DNA of 64,000 bases from contig JACRMR010000007.1 of NCBI GenBank assembly GCA_016214895.1, forward strand, positions 31,742-95,741. Reading direction: 5' to 3'. Both the position numbers and the translations under genes were made by a program. Positions within the stretch are counted from its first letter, which is position 1, and each line of letters opens with the position of its first letter. The notes under the pieces were generated by a model. That model was not told the DNA's origin. It saw only the letters and a list, made by a program, of their open reading frames with translations, and ran no database searches. Positions 17,101 to 25,367 of this stretch are shown piece by piece. This DNA comes from a candidate division KSB1 bacterium (GTDB lineage: Bacteria; Electryoneota; RPQS01).

Positions 17101-17736
17101 GTCGTCGCTTCCGTCTGGCCCCTCGCCGGGACCCGGACCTCGAACGTCAGCCACGGCGGGCGTGGCCATCAGGCAGTTCGCATAGCTGAACTGCGCAAGG
17201 AGCTGCGCCTCCCCGTTCGTGATTTCCCAGACGAGCACAACACTGCACCAGTGAAGGCAGTCGGCAGTGCCGTGATCTCCAGTCGGGCAGCTGGCGTTCA
17301 CGAATCCGAGATAGGCGCTCGCGCCTATTGCAATCTCACGATATCCGTCGCCGTCCACATCCGCAATGGCGGGCTCGTCACGGAAGTGGTATGCGAAGTT
17401 CACATCCCGTCCGGGAAAAGGATTGTAGTCGGAAGGAAATCTGAAATCAAATAGCGGGTTACTTTCCGAGGTATGTTCATAATCGAACACCAGAATCCGT
17501 CGCTGCAGGTGGATTGGTCCATTGTCGTACGAATCATCGGGATCGTCCGCAAGCACGATCACCTCCGGGTAACCGTCGCCGGTGACATCCACAACCAGTG
17601 CGCCGCGGTCCTGAATGCCCACCAGCCCGCGATCATTGAACCAAATCGGAAAACCCGGAACAAGATTGGGCTGCGCGAGGGCGACGGCAGCAGCCAGGAG
17701 CAGAAGAGAGGTTGTCGGCAAAAGAAACGGTCGCAT
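14128..17736 (-). CDS. Secreted FG-GAP/VCBS repeat and beta-helix protein with T9SS-type sorting domain
   Basis: A 1202-residue exported protein. The signal peptide is followed by repeats of the integrin-like FG-GAP/VCBS type (VVDVTGDGYPEVIVLA, IADVDGDGYREIAIGA and similar), probably a beta-propeller with calcium sites. Around residues 610-870 comes a right-handed parallel beta-helix region (IYGMETGIQALFCARS, FTDNIIRTCGRDGIFWSGD). A helical TPR-like stretch follows (NYRAASDLYELIMNDYPESP), then the sorting domain from HPNPFNNSVAIELTLP to YNLLGQKVTTLL, ending KVMLLK. Adhesion or polysaccharide binding is an inference from the folds. The start at 17736 is chosen for its signal peptide and GGGAGT ribosome site; the frame continues far upstream without meaning. 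It lies 11 bp after the next gene, so both share a transcript. Confidence 0.9.
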   Translation of the reverse strand: MRPFLLPTTSLLLLAAAVALAQPNLVPGFPIWFNDRGLVGIQDRGALVVDVTGDGYPEVIVLADDPDDSYDNGPIHLQRRILVFDYEHTSESNPLFDFRFPSDYNPFPGRDVNFAYHFRDEPAIADVDGDGYREIAIGASAYLGFVNASCPTGDHGTADCLHWCSVVLVWEITNGEAQLLAQFSYANCLMATPAVADVRGPGPGEGPDGSDDLIFAGSANDGGFQDEDAHPPIHTGKVWGNSLVVLCWDGQGLNAVTPPYADFYFNHPCPPICDPFIPLGPSMPAVVDIDQDGGPEVVAVFPRAEDASGMARVIIMHPEEGDDATETVDVSGWYLLGRSDGIGYVVEPGPVVCDRDFNGSLEAYFLAKNEPDDSPSLTAIIGVDLATLAWSDFRLPEDQLIQRHNQLAVADGYSGTKLDLYVPSLQSNNGDTRFEWLRETDVFAVNPQAEQGWPRLFTHNQANRYAGYSPAIVNTSGDPDLQLVTEVGLNESASIRNMRLELTYGQDFSWPVSAGYLIETVDFKAAPTISDVDANGTADLVLVTRTNGVGASIQAYDLGIPYNPETNEWNGLKNGPKHTGLYAQPVTGTQPRPSMTWEGRIIVHGNYTVPADYSLVIKPGTVVELRPDANLFIEGTLSAVGTDGDSIYFKADGSSPYSALDFYNAEDVTLDHCVIHGGEMISASGGQLTEIKHSRIYGMETGIQALFCARSQLRCTGNLIENCTYYGIRGNASAGVFTDNIIRTCGRDGIFWSGDNYDTGEAPLFVSNTIEYNGTVSIPYAGGYFVSTNAELSCNRFRYNQRYQVLAYAGANLVMNNNTDGWACNFLIQSQTSLVCYGCSNAPAQWKPLMRINASYPQLKYGSNTFQFDVDGTYIYITDPAKPCTGPFPYPTWWDFTGNYWFPEGDPTGAGDAHFCPMPWMADYAPLGVSWECTTLPFGLLESGPEAAFQQATRLEADSNYRAASDLYELIMNDYPESPEAIWSARGYLRSGLKAEVGAMSRHGLLEEIGLDTTSDSRTREAARREAIHASIAAERYVQAREELQLLREDSSTARDSEWVAFTSAMVDYLDEGAGGARQTERIGQRRQRLAQLDRRIQEILGFEAEDISRDEGGITGQVLATAHPNPFNNSVAIELTLPNAGLAKVEIYNLLGQKVTTLLDKRLDAGLTRLNWNASAAAAGVYLYRIEFAGRVETHKVMLLK

Positions 17737-17747
17737 GAGATACTCCC

Positions 17748-19268
17748 TTACGGTTTGAGATAGATGATTCGCTTCACCCACGCATGGTAGGGCGTGGAGA
17801 TGTGCACGAAGTAGGTTCCAAAGGCGAGCGAGGACGGAAGCACGACGCGGATGTCGCTTCCGTGCACTGCCGGCGGTTGGTCGAGTTCGATCCGCTGACC
17901 GAGCAGGTTGTAGAGCAAGATCTCGGTCTGACCGGTGAGCCGCGTCGGGGACACGATCACAAACGAGGACTGAACGGGCTGTGGATACACGGTGAGGGTT
18001 CCTGTGCCCGGGCTGGCGGTCGGACGACGATCTGCGACGGAGTTCGGCGGCTCGTCCGGACCGGGGATATGCGTGAGATCGATTTGGTCGCGCGTGGGAT
18101 TGTGCCGAACCGAGAACTGGGCCAGCCAATAGCCGCCTCGTTTCCAGATAAACGGATCAATGCACACTCCCGCAGGTGTCACGAGGGTTGGTCCGATGAC
18201 ACGGCGTCCCGCGAAGTTGAAGCCGTTGAACTGCATGAGGTGCGACGCGGCAATTCCGCGAATGAACAAAAGTGTATCCGGAGGGACGAGGATCCAGTCC
18301 GTAGAGGTGTATAGTGCTTCCGTACCGACATTTACCGTGTCGCCCCCCGACCCGTCGCGGGGATCGCGGGCATAGAATTCGCCTGAAAATTCACTCCATA
18401 GAGAATGATGAAATGCTCCCGTCGTGTCAATGTAGAACCGTCCGTTTCCGATCTGATGCGGTATCGGATCGCCGCTGGACAGCACGAGCTCGGGGACGCG
18501 CGGTGATGTATCCATCCGCATCACAGAGACCTGCTGCAGCTCGTCACCAGGCGCGTGGCGGAACGCCGTCCATACTGATTGGTCGGGTGCGAGAGCCAAG
18601 AGTGAGTATCCGGTCACGTCCGGCAGAGGCACGATCGGCTGCAGCGAGTCGATGACTTGTGCGCTCTCGTCGAAGCTCATGAATCGCGTCAGGTCGGAGT
18701 ACCAGATGACGTCGTTGTTGGTTTCAACCAAGTGAATGCCGTTCTGGCTGAATCCAGGGAATACGTGGGACCATGGCAGTTCTCTCGGTTCGATGAGAAA
18801 GTTGCCAGCGGTGTCAAGTTTCGCGTACATGAAGCGGTTCATCCACCATGGAAAGTCGTAGCTGCGCCACCAGACGACGTGGATGGCGCCGTGGTGATCC
18901 CTGAGCACTCCCGGCCAGTGATCCATCCGCTGGCTGTCTGGCGCGATCAGAACGGAAGTCGTCAGGGGGTTGCCCCAGTTGTCAAATCGCTGGTAGGCGA
19001 GGCAGGATGGCTGCTGAATCGCCTCTTGCACGCTCCGCACCGTGAAGAGGTGGATTTGCAGGGCCTCATCCACGATCATTTGCGGGCCGTGGTGGTAGTA
19101 GTTGTCCCGTGTCAATGGAATGAGCTGGTCCCATGACTGCGCATTTGCAGCATTAACAATGAGTACCATCGCACACAACACCGCAAAGCGAACCCAGCGC
19201 CACGGTTGCGGCATGAGTTCGCCTGAATTGTGTTTGCGGTTGGGCCACCGTGAAGAAAGTCGCTGCAT
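17748..19268 (-). CDS. Secreted protein of unknown function with T9SS-type sorting domain (promoter copy A)
   Basis: A 506-residue exported protein, mostly beta-strand (propeller-like, with QMIVDEALQIHLFTV and IHVVWWRSYDFPWW). It ends in a sorting domain: VYPQPVQSSFVIVSP, YNLLGQRIEL, and a final VKRIIYLKP. The start at 19268 is preferred because CGGAGGCCGGAGCG precedes it and a promoter lies about 33 bases further up. An ATG 18 codons later (19214), just before the hydrophobic core WRWVRFAVLCAMVLIV, is the alternative. The N-terminal 28 residues and everything upstream are nearly identical to the gene starting at 22718. It is the first gene of a two-gene unit with the FG-GAP/beta-helix gene. 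No catalytic motif is recognised. Confidence 0.82.
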   Translation of the reverse strand: MQRLSSRWPNRKHNSGELMPQPWRWVRFAVLCAMVLIVNAANAQSWDQLIPLTRDNYYHHGPQMIVDEALQIHLFTVRSVQEAIQQPSCLAYQRFDNWGNPLTTSVLIAPDSQRMDHWPGVLRDHHGAIHVVWWRSYDFPWWMNRFMYAKLDTAGNFLIEPRELPWSHVFPGFSQNGIHLVETNNDVIWYSDLTRFMSFDESAQVIDSLQPIVPLPDVTGYSLLALAPDQSVWTAFRHAPGDELQQVSVMRMDTSPRVPELVLSSGDPIPHQIGNGRFYIDTTGAFHHSLWSEFSGEFYARDPRDGSGGDTVNVGTEALYTSTDWILVPPDTLLFIRGIAASHLMQFNGFNFAGRRVIGPTLVTPAGVCIDPFIWKRGGYWLAQFSVRHNPTRDQIDLTHIPGPDEPPNSVADRRPTASPGTGTLTVYPQPVQSSFVIVSPTRLTGQTEILLYNLLGQRIELDQPPAVHGSDIRVVLPSSLAFGTYFVHISTPYHAWVKRIIYLKP

Positions 19269-19300
19269 CGCTCCGGCCTCCGGGTTTGATCGATGGGAAT

Positions 19301-19329
19301 AATCTACTCTACACAATCAACATTGTCAA
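19301..19329 (-). promoter_or_regulatory. Promoter of copy A: TTGACA-17-TAGATT
   Basis: On the minus strand the -35 TTGACA (19324-19329) and -10 TAGATT (19301-19306) are separated by 17 nt. Transcription would start near 19294, giving a short leader with a GGAGG ribosome site before the ATG at 19268. The same boxes and spacing occur in copy B, and closely similar boxes precede the tRNA genes in this window. Confidence 0.75.
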
Positions 19330-19337
19330 CCGCTCAT

Positions 19338-19368
<31 letters not shown>

Positions 19369-19425
19369 ATCAATTCCGCCCACTTCGCTCCGATTTATGA
19401 GAACTTCAATAGAGGCACGATCACG

Positions 19426-21432
19426 TCAGGCCATGCGCGCTTCATTGTTCGTGAACCGCGCGCGCTCGCCGTTGGTGCGGTCGCCCTGCCAGTAGATGCC
19501 GACCTTGTCGCACGAGTCGAGCGTGTTGTACTCGAACGTCCCCGCGCTGGCGAGACCGAGGATCCCGTAACGACAATGCGTGAACAGATTGTACTCGATC
19601 AGCGAATTCGCGGTCGTCACGTCGTAGGCTTCGAGACCGTAGAAGCAGCTATCGAACGTGCAGTTGTTGATCCACGTGTAATCCCCGCCCTGCACGAACA
19701 CAATCGGCGCGCGCTTGAAGATGCAATGTACGAGTTCCACGGAGTCCGCATTCACAAAGTAAATCCCACCGCCGCCGGTATTCGAGGGGAACTCGAAGAT
19801 GATCGGCTCCGCCTCCGTGCCCTTTGCCTGCAACTTGCCGGAGATGTCGAGGGATGCTCCGGCATCAAACTTGATCCGTGTCCCGGGATTGATCGTGAGA
19901 GTCATGTCTTGCGGGACGGTCAACTGATCCACCAGGAAGTACGGGCTTAGATCATCCCCATCTTCGTCATGGTCATAGATGTGCTTGCGGACCGTCAAAT
20001 CGGAGATCAGAGTCTTCTCGCCCGGTGAGCGCAGCAAAGCTTTGAAGGCATTGACGCGGCCGTAGCCAAGCTCCTCGTCATATCCCCGTCGATCAGCCTC
20101 GTTGGCGTTCACATCGTCACACGAAAGCTGGAGAATGCTCTTGACATCTGCTGGACTAAGGCTTGGGCGGTAGGACCGGAGCAATCCGGCGATCCCCGCG
20201 ACCATGGGCGTGGAGAAAGAGGTTCCACTCTTGTAGCCGATCTGGCCGTCTACGATCTCGTTGTCGCAAAGGAGGGATGAATTGCTTCCATTCCATTGTC
20301 GCAGGGTCAACAAGGTCATGCAACTCGGGCCGTGCTCCTCGTCGCATCCATAGGCGCCTGCCGGCGCGACCAATGAAATCCTTGTTCCGTAGTTGGCGCC
20401 GAAGCAGGTGGGCGCGTCATCCTCTCGCCATCGCTGGTCGTTTTGGTCAGTCCCACCTACGGCGATGATCTGGTCGGGTAACTCGTCCACCATGTTTGCC
20501 GGAAATTGAATCGTGTCGTTTCCGCTATTTCCAGTTGGGAAGACAAAGAGCACATTCTCATCCGCATAGCTCAAAATTGCTGATCGAGCAGTTTCGCTTG
20601 CGCCGTTGGAAGAGTAACTCCATGATATGATCGACGCTCCGTGATCCATTATGGCATCTGCGAGGGCATCGGAGAAGTGAGCAATCGAAACAACTCCATT
20701 GTGAGCCATCTTCTCAACTACCAATCCGCACTCGGGACAGACTCCCGCTACAAGCGTGTCGTTGTTCGACTGCGCGCCGGCAATCGCCGCGCACGCGGTT
20801 CCGTGTCCTCTTGATTGAATGGGATCATTGGTTTCATTCCATCCTCGAAACCCTTCATCATGACAGATGCAACCCAGAGTGATTCTGTCCGGATCGTCCA
20901 AATCTGGGTTCCGGAATATATTGTCTTCATCATCATACGGAATACCTCGATCAAGAATGGCGACCTTAGTATTCACGTCACCCCGGGAGATGGTCGCAGC
21001 TTCGACCCACATGATGTCCGCGCCGCTGGTACCGAAACTCTGCCCTGTATTGTGTAGATACCATTGAAGCCCCCAGTAGGAATCAACCGACTGCTCATAC
21101 ATAACCATGTTCGGCTCGCAATACTGCGCAAACGGCTTATTCGCAACAGAATCGCACAGCATCACAACATCCATCGTGTCATCAAAATACAAGGTGAAGG
21201 AATTTATCCGGCGCATCGCAACCACCGAATCAAGATCAACTTCGGTCAGATAGGGCGCAATATCCGTCCACGTTGCGCCGTTCTCTAATCCGAGCAGCGC
21301 TTCGCCGTCAACGAATTCAGTGAGACCACCGTTCCATATGCCAAATGATGTTGTCCCCCCGGCCAAGCTAAGGGATGTGACTGACAGGAAGCACATTAGC
21401 ATGACCAGAGTGACGTTGATGCGGGCTTGCAT
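19426..21432 (-). CDS. Secreted subtilisin-like (S8) protease with beta-helix, 3'-truncated
   Basis: A 668-residue exported protein. After a signal peptide (1-24) and propeptide comes an S8 peptidase domain with Asp161 (VAILDRG), His210 (SRGHGTACAAIAG) and Ser405 (KSGTSFSTPMVAG). A right-handed beta-helix region follows (GGGIYFVNADSVELVHC, YGILGLASAGTFEYN). The protein stops abruptly at FTNNEARMA within the beta-helix and has no C-terminal sorting domain, unlike its neighbours. The stop lies only 31 bp from the edge of the duplicated segment copy A. This suggests that the recombination which brought in that segment removed the 3' end. It follows the gene ending at 21441 by 8 bp and is probably cotranscribed with it. 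Activity may remain, but surface targeting is probably lost. Confidence 0.85.
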   Translation of the reverse strand: MQARINVTLVMLMCFLSVTSLSLAGGTTSFGIWNGGLTEFVDGEALLGLENGATWTDIAPYLTEVDLDSVVAMRRINSFTLYFDDTMDVVMLCDSVANKPFAQYCEPNMVMYEQSVDSYWGLQWYLHNTGQSFGTSGADIMWVEAATISRGDVNTKVAILDRGIPYDDEDNIFRNPDLDDPDRITLGCICHDEGFRGWNETNDPIQSRGHGTACAAIAGAQSNNDTLVAGVCPECGLVVEKMAHNGVVSIAHFSDALADAIMDHGASIISWSYSSNGASETARSAILSYADENVLFVFPTGNSGNDTIQFPANMVDELPDQIIAVGGTDQNDQRWREDDAPTCFGANYGTRISLVAPAGAYGCDEEHGPSCMTLLTLRQWNGSNSSLLCDNEIVDGQIGYKSGTSFSTPMVAGIAGLLRSYRPSLSPADVKSILQLSCDDVNANEADRRGYDEELGYGRVNAFKALLRSPGEKTLISDLTVRKHIYDHDEDGDDLSPYFLVDQLTVPQDMTLTINPGTRIKFDAGASLDISGKLQAKGTEAEPIIFEFPSNTGGGGIYFVNADSVELVHCIFKRAPIVFVQGGDYTWINNCTFDSCFYGLEAYDVTTANSLIEYNLFTHCRYGILGLASAGTFEYNTLDSCDKVGIYWQGDRTNGERARFTNNEARMA

Positions 21433-21440
21433 GATTCCCT

Positions 21441-22718
21441 CTAATGGTTGATTACGACGGATTGGATGTGAGCAGGTCCGTCGATACCGGCGGCGCTTAG
21501 ATAGTAGATACCAGCAGGCAACGAGGCGACGGCAAGTCGCGTCACATAGGTGGAGCGTGCCGTAGAAGTGCTTGCGACCAATTGCCCCAAAACGTTGTAG
21601 AGCCTGAATTCGGTGGCCACCTCGGCACGAATCTTGAGTTCGGTACTCGCCGGATTTGGATAGGTTAGAATCTGAATACGGTGCGCCGGCCGCTCGTCCG
21701 TTCTGACTTCTGTCGTCGGCGTGCGGCAGTAGATGCCTTCCAGCCGGTCAACGATCCAAGTGGAATCGTCCGTATATAGCGGCCTGCCGCTGGAAAGGGT
21801 GTCGGCAACATCGGTCCAATTCTGCAGCGTCTCGTCGACTAAGCTGATCCCGTTCCATCCTCCGATCAGTAGATTTCCACGGGTGTCGATGCACATGTCG
21901 AATGCAACGCCGACACTTGCTGGCAACGGATAGACGACCAAGGAGTCCAGCGATTCGTCGTAGATTGTCAGCGAATCCGTTGTGAGTATGTAAATCCAGT
22001 CATTGACTGGATGGTGGTGAATACGATGAATGTCTTGTTGCCAGTAGTCATGTAAGTAACGAATACTCGAGTCGGTAAGTGAGATTTCGGCAAACAACGT
22101 GGCTTCTGCAAAGTAAATAGTTTCCGAGGCTGTCGACGAATATACCAATCCCGCCCAACCGGGCACCCCCGAGCTAACAAAACCCCAGTCAATGCCTCGA
22201 TCATTGCTCGCGTAGAGATATCCAGATTCATTATCGTCATGCCATGATCCCAGCATTTGATCTGCACGATGTGGCGAGATAGAGAACGCGTGCATCTCAC
22301 CTCCCCATGGCGGATTCCGCTGGAACAAGTCCCATTGTTGCCCAGAATTGACGGAGCGATAGAGCCCTAGCGACGTGGCGGCAAACATCGTATCTGATGG
22401 AGGTAACGTACCAGCGAACTGCCAGATCGGCATGCCAAACAACATTGATTGCCATCCCCCACCGGAGTCGTCGTACCGGTAGATCCCACCAAGCGTGCCT
22501 GCGATAGTCGCTCCGTCCGGTCCGCTACTCTTAGTCACACAGAGTACTTCAGCAGGTGGTCCACCCAGAAACGTCCAGTTTGGCCCGCAAGCGCGAGCTG
22601 GATTAATGGCAAGCAACACCCACCAATACACGACAAAGCGAACCCAGCGCCACAGATGCGGCATGAGTTCGCCTGAATTGGGTTTGCGGTTGGGCCACCG
22701 TGAAGAAGTTCTCTGCAT
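21441..22718 (-). CDS. Secreted beta-propeller-like protein with T9SS-type sorting domain (promoter copy B)
   Basis: A 425-residue exported protein. It begins with the same leader as copy A (MQRTSSRWPNRKPNSGE) and a signal sequence around WRWVRFVVYWWVLLAI. The body has sortilin/BNR-like repeats: GGIYRYDDSGGGWQSM, LGLYRSVNSGQQWDLF, LYASNDRGIDWGFV. It ends in the sorting domain TYPNPASTELKIRAEV, YNVLGQLVAST. Propellers of this kind bind glycans or proteins, but no specific role can be assigned. The start at 22718 has a GGAGG ribosome site and a promoter just upstream; an ATG at 22664 is the alternative. The truncated S8 protease gene follows after 8 bp, so this promoter probably drives both. 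Confidence 0.82.
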   Translation of the reverse strand: MQRTSSRWPNRKPNSGELMPHLWRWVRFVVYWWVLLAINPARACGPNWTFLGGPPAEVLCVTKSSGPDGATIAGTLGGIYRYDDSGGGWQSMLFGMPIWQFAGTLPPSDTMFAATSLGLYRSVNSGQQWDLFQRNPPWGGEMHAFSISPHRADQMLGSWHDDNESGYLYASNDRGIDWGFVSSGVPGWAGLVYSSTASETIYFAEATLFAEISLTDSSIRYLHDYWQQDIHRIHHHPVNDWIYILTTDSLTIYDESLDSLVVYPLPASVGVAFDMCIDTRGNLLIGGWNGISLVDETLQNWTDVADTLSSGRPLYTDDSTWIVDRLEGIYCRTPTTEVRTDERPAHRIQILTYPNPASTELKIRAEVATEFRLYNVLGQLVASTSTARSTYVTRLAVASLPAGIYYLSAAGIDGPAHIQSVVINH

Positions 22719-22750
22719 CGCTCCGGCCTCCGGGTTTGATCGATAGCAAT

Positions 22751-22779
22751 AATCTACTCTACGCAATCAACATTGTCAA
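22751..22779 (-). promoter_or_regulatory. Promoter of copy B: TTGACA-17-TAGATT
   Basis: TTGACA (22774-22779) and TAGATT (22751-22756) on the minus strand with a 17-nt spacer, matching copy A. The poly-C tract lies 11 nt beyond the -35 box. Confidence 0.75.
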
Positions 22780-22790
22780 CCCGCCCTCAT

Positions 22791-22799
22791 CCCCCCCCC
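22791..22799. repeat. 9-nt homopolymeric C tract
   Basis: Nine C upstream of the copy B -35 box, the shorter counterpart of the 29-nt tract at 19338-19366. Confidence 0.85.
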
Positions 22800-22969
22800 G
22801 CGATATGCTCTGTATTATCATCAATTCCGCCCACTTCGCTCCGATTCACCGCACCTTCGAAAGGGGCGCCACATTAGTTCCTGAGCCGGGTGGCGCGCCG
22901 CGATGAGAAGAGTCCCGCGGCATCGCGCAACTCATGTTCCCGCTTTGGACAGGTGTCGCGGCGACGCAG

Positions 22970-24466
22970 CTACCGCATGACCGGTCCGCAATCGTGTACC
23001 ACTACGAAATTCGCGTAGCTCTCGGTCCCCGCCGACACTGAAAAGAGGTTTTCGCCCGCCGCAACATTCTGAGTTCCGACCAGCATCCAGTCGGGATCAG
23101 TTCCGGCGTCGGGGTCTCCATCGTTGCCGGGATTCGATGTCTTCCAAACTTGGTAAGTGCCGTCGGTGGGAGCAAGGTATCGGATCTCGATCTGTCCGGC
23201 GCCGGATGCCAGATAACCGGTGACCTGCGTGGCGGGTTCACATTGAATCGCTTCCTGCGCCGTGATGTAGATTTCATCCGCCAGCGTCGTGATTTGCGAA
23301 TCGTTGGGTCCGTTTCTTCCGTTGATCATCACCAGCACTCCGATCCGACTGATCGCGTCCCATTGGAACTGGGTCGAAACGCCCGAGTAGCTGCCGGGAT
23401 GAAACCACAGTGAGTCATAGGGCACCGCCTCCGATTCCCTGAGGATCAGTCCCTGGGGTCCCCACGGCCCTTGCGCATGGGCCGCGCACATCGTATCGAC
23501 CGTGGCCGCATCGAGTATCCGCACTCCTCCCACTTCGCCGCGGTTCATCAGGCTGAGCAGAAAGCGCGACATCTCGGGAATATTGGTTCGCAGCATCGCC
23601 GCCGGAACGAGCGGGCTGCTGTAGAGGACGTAGGGCGTGCTGCCGTTTGGCATATAGGGCGTGGCGAGTGTGGTCGTGTCCAGACCCTGGAGATACCAGA
23701 CCGAGCGGTCCATTCCCAGCGGCGAGAAGATGTTGGCTTCGCAGTAGAGGTGAAAGGGTAGATCGCTGATCCGCTCGACCAGATATCCGATCAGAGTCGC
23801 GCCGACATTGGTATAGGTCATGGCCGCCCCCGGCGGTTGCGGCAGGAAGCACTGAGACGCGTTGTAGTATTGGCCGCCAGGAACCAGATAATTCTGGAGG
23901 AATTCAGCGATGGTGACCGTCGGGTCTCCCGGTCTTCGGAGGCTGTCCAGAACCGTCCACCAGTCCCGAATGCTTGAACCGTGCGTGAGCAGCATCCGAA
24001 ACGTGATCACGGCAGTCGGGTACGAAGGATTGGACACGGCGAACGGGAGAAAGTCGTTGACGGGATCGTCGAGTTCAAACCACCCGTCTTCCCACAACTG
24101 CATCAGTGCGACGGCGGTGACCACTTTGGAGACGGAGGCCTGCATGAATAGAGTCGAATCACCGACCGGCCATTGCTGCTGGACATTGGCCCAGCCGTAA
24201 GCGTGTGACCAGATGATGTCGCTGTCATGGATCGCGCAAACGGCCACTCCCGGCGTGTTGTTGGCTTGCATGACGCTGTCGATAAACGCATTTAACCGGG
24301 TCGTGTCGAGCGCGGTGACCGCATGCGGACGCGGGAGGCTGCTCGGCTCCGCCTGCTCTCGAGCCACGCCTTGTGCGGCTATCGAGCGTGGCCCGCTGGG
24401 CTGTGCTCCAACATCGACCGACCAACCGAACCATAAAACGAAAGCGACCAGAGCGCAGAGTTTCAT
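22970..24466 (-). CDS. Exported serine hydrolase, beta-lactamase/PBP4*-like (class C fold)
   Basis: A 498-residue exported protein with a signal peptide (1-21). The penicillin-binding/beta-lactamase domain spans about residues 52-400. The nucleophile box is S111-V-S-K114, the second box is the YTN of AAMTYTNVGATLIGY, and the third-box equivalent is the HPGSYSG region. Family members include esterases, D-aminopeptidases and peptidoglycan-active enzymes; true beta-lactamase activity cannot be inferred. About 90 residues follow the catalytic domain, including a beta domain (IEIRYLAPTDGTYQVWKTSN) of the kind found in FCB secreted proteins. No YPNP-type sorting domain is visible. GGGAGACTTAAT precedes the ATG. 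The gene stands alone. Confidence 0.85.
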   Translation of the reverse strand: MKLCALVAFVLWFGWSVDVGAQPSGPRSIAAQGVAREQAEPSSLPRPHAVTALDTTRLNAFIDSVMQANNTPGVAVCAIHDSDIIWSHAYGWANVQQQWPVGDSTLFMQASVSKVVTAVALMQLWEDGWFELDDPVNDFLPFAVSNPSYPTAVITFRMLLTHGSSIRDWWTVLDSLRRPGDPTVTIAEFLQNYLVPGGQYYNASQCFLPQPPGAAMTYTNVGATLIGYLVERISDLPFHLYCEANIFSPLGMDRSVWYLQGLDTTTLATPYMPNGSTPYVLYSSPLVPAAMLRTNIPEMSRFLLSLMNRGEVGGVRILDAATVDTMCAAHAQGPWGPQGLILRESEAVPYDSLWFHPGSYSGVSTQFQWDAISRIGVLVMINGRNGPNDSQITTLADEIYITAQEAIQCEPATQVTGYLASGAGQIEIRYLAPTDGTYQVWKTSNPGNDGDPDAGTDPDWMLVGTQNVAAGENLFSVSAGTESYANFVVVHDCGPVMR

Positions 24467-24743
24467 ATTAAGTCTCCCGGGGCTGTTGGTTTCGAGTATC
24501 GTACACGCACTATTCGACCGGACACCCCCCGGGAAGGTTTAACTCGGGACCTGCCGGGAGGCGGAGAAACGCGTGGGACCGGCTCGGCCCCTGCTTCGGG
24601 CCCGTTCGAGTCATTCGGCGGGAATCAGGGGTTTCCCACCGCCTCACGGCGACGATCGACGACACTGACTTAAACGCATAATAATAAAAGATTTGTGCTT
24701 TATCATCGACTGACGGGGCGCACTTGGAACGGGGCCATCCTGC

Positions 24744-24772
24744 TTGACAAGTGGGGTCGAATTGCTTATATT
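24744..24772 (+). promoter_or_regulatory. tRNA promoter TTGACA-17-TATATT
   Basis: A near-consensus promoter: -35 at 24744-24749, 17-nt spacer, -10 at 24767-24772, 23 bases before the tRNA-Ala gene. The 24467-24740 stretch before it shows no gene; it has several short GC-rich inverted repeats but nothing recognisable. Confidence 0.85.
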
Positions 24773-24795
24773 GCGGGTTCTTACGGCATACCCAT

Positions 24796-24868
<73 letters not shown>

Positions 24869-24871
24869 CGA

Positions 24872-24984
24872 AGCCGAAAATGCAGAAATTCAGAAACGCG
24901 GAAATGCGGAAACGCCAGTCCGGTTTGCGCAGTGAATTCGGTGGCGTGAGTTTCTGCATTTCTGATTTTCCGCGTTTTTGAATT
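24872..24984. repeat. Octad-repeat hairpin in the Ala-Gly tRNA spacer
   Basis: The left arm (24872-24915) consists of 8-base words of the form NNCNGAAA: TTCAGAAA, CGCGGAAA, TGCGGAAA. The right arm (24951-24982) has TTTCTGCA, TTTCTGAT, TTTCCGCG and TTTTTGAA, complementary words in the same 8-base rhythm. About 35 unrelated bases separate the arms. Confidence 0.75.
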
Positions 24985-24992
24985 GGTCTTCT

Positions 24993-25064
24993 GCGGGAGT
25001 AACTCAGTGGTAGAGTTCCACGTTGCCAACGTGGCTGTCGCGGGTTCGAATCCCGTCTCCCGCT
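24993..25064 (+). tRNA. tRNA-Gly (GCC)
   Basis: 72 nt. Acceptor GCGGGAG/CTCCCGC, anticodon arm CCACG-TTGCCAA-CGTGG (anticodon GCC), T arm CGGGTTCGAATCCCG. CCA is not encoded. Confidence 0.95.
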
Positions 25065-25073
25065 CCGCAGAAG

Positions 25074-25168
25074 GTATGACATATGAAGTATGAAGTATGA
25101 AGAAGTCGTGGTGCGGGCTCGGTCTGAACTCGGCTTCATAGTTCATATTTCATAGTTCAAACTTCATA
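25074..25168. repeat. Heptad-repeat hairpin in the Gly-Cys tRNA spacer
   Basis: Left arm (25074-25101): GTATGAC, ATATGAA, GTATGAA, GTATGAA. Right arm (25134-25168): CTTCATA, GTTCATA, TTTCATA, GTTCAAA, CTTCATA. The words are complementary and keep a strict 7-base period on both sides of a 32-base GC-rich centre. Confidence 0.8.
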
Positions 25169-25178
25169 CTTGGCACAG

Positions 25179-25251
25179 GGCGCCGTAGCCAAGTGGTTAA
25201 GGCGGAGGTCTGCAAAACCTCTATTCAGCGGTTCGAATCCGCTCGGCGCCT
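25179..25251 (+). tRNA. tRNA-Cys (GCA)
   Basis: 73 nt. Acceptor GGCGCCG/CGGCGCC with U73, as expected for tRNA-Cys. Anticodon arm GAGGT-CTGCAAA-ACCTC (anticodon GCA). CCA is not encoded. Confidence 0.95.
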
Positions 25252-25281
25252 CACCGCCGACCTTGAGGCTCGGAATTTGGA

Positions 25282-25367
25282 GCCGGGGTGGTGAAATGGT
25301 AGACACAGGGGACTTAAAATCCCCAGGGACTTATCCTCCCGTGCCGGTTCGAGTCCGGCCCTCGGCA
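25282..25367 (+). tRNA. tRNA-Leu (TAA)
   Basis: 86 nt with the long variable arm of class II tRNAs (AGGGACTTATCCTCCC region). Acceptor GCCGGGG/CCTCGGC, anticodon arm GGGGA-CTTAAAA-TCCCC (anticodon TAA). CCA is not encoded. Confidence 0.95.

Larger units (their letters stand above)
22636..22846. repeat. Duplicated leader/promoter segment, copy B
   Basis: Second copy of the segment described at 19186-19395. The order of elements is identical: start of coding region, ribosome site, -10, -35, C tract, and the ATCAATTCCGCCCACTTCGC stretch. An extra GCGATATGCTCTGTATTA follows the C tract here. Confidence 0.9.

Noticed and set aside
17737..18129. N-terminal extension of the FG-GAP/beta-helix protein
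   Set aside because: The added residues are Arg/Ser/Pro-rich, lie within the next gene on the same strand in another frame, and precede a good signal peptide with its own ribosome site.
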